DNA from: Periplaneta americana
Lineage: Eukaryota; Arthropoda; Insecta; Blattodea; Blattidae
DNA: 64,000 bases
Assembly (NCBI RefSeq): GCF_040183065.1
Contig: NC_091130.1
Coordinates: forward strand, 28,556,359-28,620,358
Direction: 5' to 3'
The position numbers and the translations under genes were made by a program. The notes below the pieces were generated by a model that made no database searches, was not told the origin of the DNA, and was given only the letters and a program-made list of their open reading frames with translations. Of this stretch, positions 32,209 through 44,200 are shown piece after piece; the first letter of the stretch is position 1; each line of letters starts with the position of its first letter.

Positions 32209-35200
32209 GGTGTATCTAAATTGGTGTAAAATGTTTCGGGGATGTGTTCCTAACATCGAAACAATTTAAAAAGTTAATAAGAACATAGGTCTGAAAACCG
32301 TTCGTTAGGCAGTTATTAAAGGATTTGTCCCTTTATTGACCACAGATTGTTTGATGGTTTTTTTGTTTGTTTGTATTTTGTAGAGCAAATAAATTAGAAG
32401 AAAATGTATTCTATGAGTGAACAGAACGAAATGATTTGCATCATTTAATTGATGATATGCTTCTGGACGTCATCCAACGAATGTGTTTTAACACGATGCT
32501 GCTCTGGTAGTTCGTAATTTTTTTAATGATCGATTTCCCCAAAGATGTATTGGTCGAAGGGGATTCATTGCATGACCTGCTCGATCGCCTGATTTGAATC
32601 CAATGGATTTCTTGGTCTGGGGACATTTAAAGTCCCTGGTTTATGCGACTCCTGTACTTAATGTTGATATTCTGAGAGCGTATCCAAACTGGATTTCACG
32701 AAATACGAAACACTCCAGGAATTTTCAACAGAGTGTGCCAGAGCATGTAACGCAGGTTTAGGGGACACATCGAAGCAGGAGGAAGCCACTCCGAGCAGTT
32801 TTTGTAACATTAAATTTTGTCTTGTAACTCTGAAATAAATTATTTTGAGACAAATGTTCATATGAACTTTTTGTAATGTTTTGATGTTAGGAACATGTCC
32901 CCGAAATATTTGACACCAATTTAGATACACCTTGTATATATATATATATATATATATATTCGTGACAAACCATAATGGCCTTCTCTCAAACCCTAATCCT
33001 TTATTATTAACAGAGAAATAAATAAACATGAGAGAATTCTATTGGCTTGAAAATTAATATCAACTCACCATGTAGGCCTAATGACGTTCATCACTGCAGA
33101 TAAATTATAGTTTATTTAACAACGGAACTGCAGAGGTTATCAGGATTGCCGGTGTGCCTGAATTTTGTCCCGCAGGAGTGCTTTTACATGCCAGTAAATC
33201 TACTGACATGAGCCTGTCGTATTTAAACACACTTAAATGCCATCAACCTGGGGCAGTATCGAACCTGCAACCTCGAGCATTGAAGGCCAGTGCTATACCA
33301 AGTCCAGAAATTGCCATTTTAAAATGTGTAAAATATACCATATGCAACACACACAACTATGCAAATGAGAGTTATTCACATGTCCCTACATTAGACATTG
33401 TAGCAAAACAAAACTAAAACTGTATAGATTTAAGCACAACAAACATGACATAACTTTGCTGGCTCAATTACAAGCTCAAACTGGCAGCAGTTAGTAGGTT
33501 ACCTGTAACTGACAGTGTCCCATCAATGGTTTCTACTATATTTAAAAATTTAAAAGTTTCAATGGCATAACATTGACCTCACAGAATAAATTGTTATATG
33601 TTTAAAATTCAAATGTTGTTGTTGTTTTCTAATGCCAGGCGTTTGACAATAAAGTCATTTGACCTCTTGCACTCCAATATTTTTCAAAGATATTGTCATG
33701 GCCAGCCACTGAAGCACAGATTTTGAGGTGTTCCGAATCCATTTCTTGGTTTGAGTTGCACAATGGGCAGTTAGGGGACTGATATATTCCAATTCTATGC
33801 AGGTGTTTGGCCAAACAATCATGGCCTGTTGCCAATCTAAATGCAGCTACAGACGATTTGCGTGGTATATCAGGAATTAACTGTGGATTATGATGCAGAG
33901 AGTTCCATTTTTTTCCCTTGAGATTGTGTTATCAAATTTTGTTTGTTGAAGTCTAAGTATGTAGATTTAATAAATCTCTTTTACCCATTACAAATGGCTC
34001 CTATCCATCAGTTACCAGGAACATTCTTAGAAGATATTGACAAGTTAATACGTGGTTCTGTTAAACAAATGCTTATGTTGCCATCTGATACACCTGCTAG
34101 TATATTATATGCAAGCAAAAAACACAGAGGTTTGGGACTAGTCAGAGCATCATGGGAAGCATTCTTGCAACTGCAACATCTGCATCACTTTAATATTAAA
34201 TGAAAATCCTTATGTAAATAGTATGCGATCTCTGATGTCTGAACTTAATTCTTCCTGTCAACATCTAAGTCTCCCTTGTCCAGTTGAATTTCGTAAATCT
34301 GTGACTAGGAAATTAAGAGAGGAATTAAGAAATACAGAATTCGAATCTTGGAAAGTAATGCCTGGAAGGGGCAGAGGTGTAGAATTGTACAGCCAAGTAC
34401 CTAAAGCCAATGCCTGGATTTTTAATAAGTCTGGACTATCTACATCTGAATGGGTAACCTGCCTTAAAATGAACGCCAATTTAGCAGCAGCTAGAGGAGT
34501 ACCTGGTCGCTCTTTGGATGGATCCCGGTGCAGACATGGCTGCCCGGAGACTGAAACCCTTGCCCACGTCCAAGGTGAGTGTAACAGAGGTTTACTCCTC
34601 CGAAATGCCAGACATAATCATGTTCGATCCTTAATTGCAACTGCTTTGAAAAAAAAGTCTTGGGCAGTAGAAGAGGAAATCTTTTGCCTTGCTACTAATG
34701 GCTCCTCTAGATGTATTGACATCATAGCATATTCCCAGACTACCAAGAAAGGATATATAATTGATCCTACCATAAGGATTGAAACTGGGAGTAGCCAGCC
34801 GGAGGATGTCAATCAAGAAAAGATCAGCATTTATCTGCCAACATTTGATTACTTCAAAGCAAAATACCAGCTTGAAAACATTGAGGTGATTTGTCTTCTT
34901 ATTGGAGCTCGTGGTGTGATTCCCAAGTTCTTTGAGAGCTTCAGGAAGACTTTTGAACTACCACAGACACTTACTACTGACATATCTTCAGTTTTGAAAC
35001 ACTCTTGCCAAATTCTGAGTCATCATATTCACTCTGTTTAATTTCGTTTTCTTCACTCTATAATTCATATATGTTTATTTTAATTTTCTGTCAACAAATT
35101 TATGTAAACATTTAATATTGTAAAATTCATGTAGGAGAATATACTGAGTCCTTCTGGGCTACCTTCAATCCGAGGCAGTTAACAATTTAAATTTTTATTA

Positions 35201-38200
35201 TATTTCAGCCTACAATCCCGTCAAGTTCAGCCTGGCTAATAAGAAGCTAGGTCTTGGATTCAAGCCATTTAACAACGGTGGAGGAAACAAGAAGAAACGT
35301 AAGAAGAACAAAAACAACCAATTCAACAATAACTTCAACAATTCCATGGTTGGAAATGGTCCATTATTCATGCACCCTCCTCCACTTCCCCCTGCAGAAG
35401 CTGCACCACCACCTTTCCCACCATTGCCTCCACTTCCTCAAGAACCAGCTCCACCGGCACCACCAAGTGAAGACCCACCTCCAGATGAAGCGATAGAACA
35501 AGCACAGATAATGAAACCAATCGACACAAATGCAGAAGCACCATTTTCAGTCACAACAAAGACACTAGAGGAACGTGCATCTGCCGCAGTCAGTAACTCG
35601 CAGATGCAACAGAAAACACCTCCAGCATCTGGTACAACTCCTTTTAATCCTCCTGGGGATTGGCCAGATAGCCTCAAGTAAGTAAAAAAAATTTATTTAC
35701 CTACTCTTGTCATACCTGCGTATTTTTATGATCTAGTTGACATGTTGCAAAGAAGTTCAAGATAATTTAAATCTTCAATTTAATACGACCTATACTATGA
35801 AAATGTTACAGAATAAAAAAAAACTTCCAAATTTAAAATTGTTTTCAAGTTTCAGTTCCTGTCTTTAGCAACATCTTTTTTATATTACTCCCCTGTTTTC
35901 TTCGTCGTCATCTTTTTCCTTATCTCTTCTCCCTTTTCTTGTCTTCCTATGTTATGAGCTGGAACTGGATTCTTCTTCAGAGTGGCAATCCTTCCACAAA
36001 ATGGCACTCTCACTGCTGTCTGTGTTATTATAACATCAGCACTTTTTTAAACTCTTTACTGCTGATCTTATTCTATGCTGTAATAATTTATTATCCACTG
36101 TATTAGCAACTGAACATTTAGTTTCTGTCACTTCGCCTGTTGAGGTCAGAACATGGTCTTCTTCAGTCATTATATTCTGTGTGCATAAAGAGTTTCTTTA
36201 CGACTGTAAAGGGCTAGACTGTGTTCATAATTAGAGTATGGTTTTTACGATTTTTTATGCAGAAAATTGAAACTTACTAAATTCGGATTAATATAGTAAG
36301 ACTTAAACACTGTTTGCAGACACAGATTTCTGCAGTACAGGTAAGGTAATGTCTTCGGACTTTTAAGAGAAACATACAAGAGTAACCTAGAATTATTGTG
36401 AGCATGAACTTTTTTCTCACGGTCTTACTAATAAAAACTCTATATACAGACGTTTAACTGTCTTATGCAATGAGTAGCTCGTTTATAAGTCATGTGTAAA
36501 TTCCTTGTGTTAGTTGGGAGGCCAGAGGGGAAAAGACCTTTGGGGAGGCCGGGACGTAGATGGGAAGATAATATTAAAATGGATTTGAGGGAGGTGGGAT
36601 ATGATGATAGAGACTGGATTAATCTTGCTCAGGATAGGGACCAATGGCGGACTTATGTGAGGGCGGCAATGAACCTCCGGGTTCCTTAAAAGCCAGTAAG
36701 TAAGTAAGTGTAAATTCCTTACTAATAATCACTACGTACGTCGTGTATAACAGTATAACTGTTACACAGCTACGTCATAGTTTCGTCATTACTTCGTTAC
36801 GAAAGGTAATAGAATATCTGAGGTTCTCTACTGCATCCGGTAGAGCACTCTAGTGTGGCGTGTTAAATATCGATAGTATAACTGGCTCTAATCGATTACC
36901 ACACTACATTTTGGTCAAAGAGTACAAGCTACAGCAATATTATTCTAATAATTCTATGATCTTTGGTTTGTTCTTCTGTGGTTACAAGGTAAACATCATC
37001 ATAAAATGACAGTCGATACGAACAGCTGTTAAAGGGGCGGCCATTTTTTCCCTTTATACAATGCTTAAACAAGGGGTTTCGTGTATATAACTACTGCAAA
37101 GCAATTCCCATTGTATAGTTACAGCCTGTTTATACGTCCATAGCTTATTCACGGTTTATTAGTAACGTTTTCTGTCTCAAGTCTGCATAAGTCTCGTATA
37201 AAAACTATACACAGTTTATTAGTAAGACTGTCTGTGTATTAAATTGAAGTCAGTTCTATATGTAATGTGAACCATGGCTCTGACATAATATTTTCTGTGG
37301 TCATCTATTCTTTAAGAAAATTTCGTCAGTTTTTATTTTATTTTTTCTATTTTTATGGAATTTTTACCAATTTTCTGTATTGATATTATTCATTACAGTT
37401 TAAACAACTCATTGATGTGTGAATTGTTTTGCCTATCAATTGCATTGTTGTCTCCAGACTAGCCCTCATGAAATGAGGAAATAATTTATGAAGCACCGAA
37501 GACTCCACCCAGTTAAATTTAAGTGTGCACAGTATGAAACCAGAAATGAAAAGAAATATTACAATTTTATTTCAAATCCCAAACATCCCTATAATTGTAA
37601 TTGTGCTCACAATAATCGTGAATATCATAAATGTTTCATGCAATTGTAGGGATTTCATGAATGATATCAAATATACTAAATACTGTCCACACCTGTGGAG
37701 TAACAGTGCGTCTAGCCGCGAAATCAGGTGGCCTGGGTTCGATTCCTGGTCGGGGCAAGTTACCTGGTTGAGGTTTTTCCGAGGTTTTCCCTCAACCCAA
37801 TATGAGGAGATGCTGGGTAACTTTCAGTGTTGGACCCAGGACTCATTTCACCGGCATTATCACCATCTCATTCAGATGCTAAATAACCTAAGATGTTGAT
37901 AAAGCGTTGTAAAATAACCTACTAAAATAAAAGATGTACTAAATACTTGTATTTCAGCAGAAGTCTCTAAATAGATTTTTACAGCAGTATAATACTACAT
38001 TTAATGAGAAAAAAAAATTATTACTACAAAATGCATGTATTTCATTGACATGAAGTAATAATTTTTGTATAACTATGTTGTTGTTGTTGTTATCTAATGC
38101 CGGGCTTTGGCAATGAAGCCATTAGCGTTCTTGCTTTCCAATATTTCTCTGTGGTGGATCCATCAGGTAGAACTTCACAGGTTTGTAGGTGATCTTCAGT

Positions 38201-41200
38201 CATTTCTTCTTCTTTGTTGCATAGAGGGCAATTTGGATTCGTGTAAATTCCTATTTTATTCAAGTGTTTGGCCAAATAATCGTGTTCTGTAAGCAGTCTG
38301 AATTTTGCTACTGCAGATTTACGTGGGATTTCTGGAATAATTTCTGGGTTTTTTTTATTAAAATGCTCCATTTTTTATCTTTGGCTTTGTTACATAGTGC
38401 TTGGTTTTGCTTGATTTTATATTTGTTTTTAATTAGTCTTTTCATGGATGAAAAAGGTAGGCTTGTATTTGTATTCTGAATTAAATTGGATCCTTTTTTG
38501 GCAAGAAAATCAGCAGTTTCATTTCCAGCAATTCCGCAATGTGCAGGTATCCATTGCAATTGAATTTTTTTATGTAGTTTTTGAAGTTGTTGGATCATTT
38601 TGTGACATTTTTTAATTTGGATTGACATCATTTTATATGAATTTATTGCATATAATGCTGCTTTAGAATCAGAAAAACTGTAACTATATAACTATGTTGA
38701 AATACAGTAGAGTGCAAATTAATCTGAACACAACATATTTTTACATTTTCTGTCATTGTTGTCCTCACAGCTGCTCATACCGCTTTAATTGACATCTGTA
38801 GTACGTGTAATTCCATTGTTGAAGGTCTGTCATTTTTTTTATAATATGACATTTTGCCTGTCGTTTTGTACTTACAAGCATTTCAGTTGTGTTGAAGACT
38901 TAATACTGCAATCCTGTGTACATTCTGTCTTCACAAATGGATACAACTCCACGAAAATTATAAAATTATAACATTAGCAGAGCATTCTTCTATGACACAG
39001 AGGCAAATTGCTGCAGAATGTCACATTGGTTTGGCTACTCTTAATTCGATCATAAAACGATACAGGGAGACTGGATCCATCACACCCCAGAAAAAAGGAA
39101 ACCGTGGCCGGAAAAGGAAGACTTCACCTGCAGATGATCGTTTAATTGTCAGGAAAAGTAAATTAAATCCTAGACTAACTGCTGTCGACTTAACCCGCGA
39201 GTTAATGGCTACCACTGGGGCGAATATTCACGTCACAACAGTGCGGCGTAGACTTTTGGAAGCTGGACAAAGGGCTCGTAAGCCTATTAAGAAGCAACTG
39301 CTAACCCCTGTTATGTGCAAAAAACGCTTAATGTGGGCAAAATTACATCAATACTGGACAGTGAATAACTGGAAGAATGTACTTTTTTCTGATGAGTCTC
39401 ATTTCGAGGTCCACGGCCACCATGTTTCTTACGTACGGAAAGGATCCGAAAAAGTAACAGCAGCTCATCTCCAAAAAGCACCCAAATACCCCCCTAAAGT
39501 AATGTTTTGGGGTTGTTTTACACATGAAGGGCCTGGAGCATTAATACCTATCAAGGGAATGATGAATTCTGACAAATATACTCACTTATTGGAAACCAGA
39601 ATCGTACCCCAGCTGCAAAAATCATTTCCGGATGGCAGAGGCGTGTTCCAACAAGACCTGGCACCATGCCATACGTCTCGAAAAACTACAGAATTCTTCA
39701 ACAAGAAGAATATTCAGGTACTCCCCTGGCCAGGCAACTCACCCGACATCAACCCCATTGCAAAAGAAGAATGCAAAAAATGGATTGTTCTACAAATGAG
39801 AAGATGATTTCTGCCCTCATTGGTGTATGGTTTCGCGATGAAGAAATGAAGAATATTTGTGGGAAATTAGTGGAATCCATGCCAAATCGTCTCAGAGCTG
39901 TTATTAGGAACAAGGGAGGCCACATAGATTACTGAGGTATGTCTTAGATCCCTTTTTTTTTTTTTATCCCGTTTGAATGTTTTTGCATAAGTAATTACGT
40001 TGTTCGGATTAATTTGCACATTACTGTAAGAGTTATGTGAATTTGCAGAAAGATATATTAGATGATGGTTGGCACACAATCTATTACAAGGTTGCATGAA
40101 ATAACATGTCTATTAATTATTTTGTAAATGAGAAAGAGGTTTTATACATCTTGCATTCATGTTTACTTCAAATGAAATTAATTGTTGTAATTATCTTGGA
40201 TGGTATTCAGTGCAGTGCTTCCATGAAAAGTTTTATGTGCAATGAGGAATAAAGAACAAGAGAGAAACTGTGGAAATATATTATCACGGGTGCATGTACA
40301 AGACTTATGCATGATGATCTTACTCGAACTTGCATGCGTTGGAGTTTTCTTGCAGCTAAAAGGGAACAAGGTTCTTACGTAAGTGTATGAGGTAAAATAT
40401 TTGATTTTAAATTAGATCAAGTGTGTTGATGGTACAATACTGTAGCAAATTTCCTTGCAGGAACTACGTGAATCGTTGTTATGCAAAATGTGTGGAAACA
40501 GTTGACAAGGACCAGGTAGAAATAATACTTAAAGGGAAGATAACAAGAGCAGCCAATGAAGGTTCACTTTGGATTAAGAATTGGGACAATGAACCCCTTC
40601 CTAGGTAATATATGCTCCATATAAGAGTAGTCCAAATTATTGACCTCTGCAAATTTTCTTCATTTTAGCCAAGAAAAAGATTGTATAAAGTAAAGTTTAT
40701 GTAAATATTAAGCAGAATATGTTATGTCCTATGTCATTTCCGCTGTATTTCAATGCTTACAGTTGCTGTAAATAAATGATAATTCAGATAAAATTCCGTA
40801 ATGTTTGTTTTGCATATGGCTTTTAAGAAGAAGGTAAGTTTACATAAGGATAAGGTACACAGTATTGGTACAGTGAAACCTGTTCAAATTGGAACCTGAA
40901 TAATCCGGAATCCTGTCTATTTCGGAACAATTTATTGGTCCCGGCGAAATTCATGTGTGTCATGTGTAATTTTTTCTGAATAAAACGGAAACTGTCCAAC
41001 GCGGAAACGGAAACGGTCTGCTACTGTTCAAAACGGAAATAATATTTTGGACACACTACTTTAATGTAAACTATATTTTGAAACAGTGTATTTGTTTGGC
41101 TAAACCAGTGCAAAAACAGTCATCCTGTCTGACTCCAAAGCTGCAATCCAGTCCATCAGCTCAACTACATCTCCTAAAATGGAAAAAGTAAAAGAAATTC

Positions 41201-44200
41201 ATTGCATGGTAAAACAAATTCAAATGCTAAATTAAAAAGTGGTCTTCCAATGGATCCCGGCCCACTGCGGACTGAACGGTAACGAGAAAACAGATATGTT
41301 AGCAAAGAAAGGAACTTATATCAACTTAAAAACAAATTTCAAGTTCCCATATGAATCAATAAAGCGAGTCATAAAAACAATAAGTTACAGTGAACAGGCA
41401 AAACATCAAAATTCAAAATGGAAAGAATCATTCAAAGATCCAAAACTAATTCCTGATCTACCTCGAAAATTTGCCGTGGCCATGTTTAGATTAATTACTG
41501 GTCATGATTGCCTCATTAAACACCTCCATCGTATTGGAGTACTGAATTCACCTAAATGCTTACTGTGCACCAGAGAAGAGGACATGGAGATGGAGCACCT
41601 GACTAATTGTGAAACTCTTAGGACATTTGTGGACCTTCCATCAAAATATTGGGAAGCAAGAAGGATGATGACTTCATTGTTAAATCCAGAGCATTAGATA
41701 CATATTTTAAAACAGTATGTGATTTCAAGGAATGTACAAAATATGTAGGTCACTAAGATAAAAACCAAGTTTTCTTTGCAAAATTTTTGAGGGTGCGAGG
41801 GTGTGTTGGCCTGATGGTCATAAATTTTATTACCCTATTGACTAGGCAGACGAGTCCCTTCAAAGATGTTCAGTATTTCACTCCTGTATACTATCGTAGC
41901 TGGGTAGAACGCAAGTGTAGTGATTTCGTGATATAAAACATAAAAGGAAACAGAAAACAACTGGTTACATAGAAATAAATGAACTGTTGTGGGAGTGGAT
42001 TCTTCTTGCCCTTTCAAAGATCATGCCAATTTCTGGACCTATTCTGCAAAGCAAATCCTTGAGCTGGCAAAGAAATAGATAATCCAGAATTCTAGGCTCC
42101 TAGTCCAATTAAATAATGTGCTGTGATATACAGTACAGTAATATAGTCTCAGATATTAAATTTAGTGTAATTAATAAACTTTATAGCATTTAATGAGTGA
42201 CGATACAATTTATACAGGAAATGAGATTTTCATCAAGATCATTCCCCATTTAAATAAGTGACATGAAGCTGATTTAATGTCAGCAGTGTTAAACGGAATA
42301 TTTTGTAATTCCTACAATTTGCGGCATGCCATTTTGTTTTTCATTTGTACAAATGATAAAATATTCCATTTTAACGTCACACTTCACACCTGAACAACAC
42401 GAAAACCTGTCCACAACGGAAAAAAAATTAGGACCGTGTCACTTCCGTCTTGAACAGGTTTCACTATATTATTAAAATTAAATTTAAAAGTATTTTAAAC
42501 AATCTCGTCTTAAATATATCAATACGAGATATTTGAAAGATTAATTTTCGATCTTATTGTCCTTCCAAATTACATCAGTTGACTTGTGCTGAGGAAATTA
42601 TTAAAGACATATATTGTGAGAACTAAAATATTTAAATTTTTTGCAGTATACACAGCGAAAGGAAGTTTATCGAGATCAAGAAAACTTACCCAACATCTTC
42701 TCCTGACCTCAGCTGTTCGAGTTCATCGCCGCAGAAGCAACAGGCTGGTGGGCGAGGCAAAAAGTCTGGTCTTTCAGCAGCAATGGGGTCACGGTTAGGA
42801 GTACGGAGCTACAGAAGAAGATCACGGTCCAGAAGTAGATCAAGATCGAGATCGAGGTCAAGATCGAGATCACACTCCAGATCGCCTTCATTAAGCAGGT
42901 CAAGGAGAAATCGGTCCAGGTCCAGTGATAGTTCTCGTAGTCCTATTCGACGGAGGAGAAGGAGGTACATGAAATTGAGATGTTTTGGTAACATTTAGTG
43001 CTAGAGAATTCTATAAAGGAAACATTTCAGTAATTTTTAACAAGTTACTTCACAAACAAATAAATGCACAAAATTTAAATTGCATTTATAGAGTAATTTA
43101 TTGTCTGATTGCACTATTTGAACAATTACCCACTCTTACCAATAAATTGATGGTTCAGAACAATACTATCGTAACTACCACTATTGGCACTGCTAGTTAC
43201 AAAGTATTGCTCTGACCCTTTGAAATACTGTTTTATAATAGGAGAAAAGTTTTCTAGGCTGTGGTTGTGTGCCCAAACGTTTCGTTCATTGCTGGGGTGA
43301 ACATCTTCAGTGGTGTCACACAACCAACAGACCACGGCCTCATAGCCCGGAAAACTTTTCTCCTATTAACGCCAGCCGTGAAAGCCTACACTCTAACTGT
43401 TTTACAAACTTTTGACACGGTGTCATTGTGAGTTCAGCTATAGAAAAAAAAGTGTATTTTATGAAGCTCTGTAATGAAAAATGTGACACGGAAATAAATA
43501 CAGAGGGGGGGGGGGGGGGAATTATGACTCCTATTTTAGTTAAAATTCGTATAGAAGATAACTTCATTAAAAGAGTAAATTATTTTACATGTCTCAGATA
43601 CTAATTATCAATTTATCACTTTTGATGAATAGATATTTCTATATAAATACAGTAAAACAATGGGAATAATTAACATAATATTGAAACCTTCCTGATACAA
43701 CACACAAGAATAAGATTATATAAAACATTAGCAAGACTTGTACTATGTTACAGAAGTGAGGCATGGACAATGAGAAATAAAGATATAAATTGAATTACAG
43801 CAAACTAAATTAAATTTGTAAGATCAATGCCAGTTATATATATAAAAGAAATTAAGATGTCATGCAGAAACTTCAGTTACAACTGATTATCAGTTTAATC
43901 AACAAGAGCTCAAGAACACTGTCAAACTCTTATTAGACTGCAAAGCTATAATGAGATCTCAACCATCTACCATAGGAACAAATTTTATGAATAAATTGTC
44001 AGCTGCAGTAGGAAAATCTTGTACAACATATGGATCCACATAAAATACCAGAAGCCACTTTTCATTTCCGTCCATATGGGTAGAGATCCTTTGGTTTTAT
44101 ACTTGAATGGAAGTTGGTGGTGATAGTGGTGATTGTGCTGGTATTGGCGGTGGTGGCAGCGGTAGTGGAGGAAGTTAGCAGGATATATATTGGTCCATCA

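Noticed and set aside
34202-35041. Host nuclease gene
   Set aside because: The open frame is the C-terminus of an R2-like LINE, preceded by its RT end with a frameshift.
35254-35496. Histidine/leucine-rich + frame and the reverse frame 35438-35677
   Set aside because: Alternative frames of LENG8 exon 5; the exon's own frame joins in phase with neighbours.
42809-42994. Reverse-strand Asp/Leu-rich open frame
   Set aside because: It is the mirror of the Arg-Ser repeat in LENG8 exon 7, which has splice sites and homology on the + strand.
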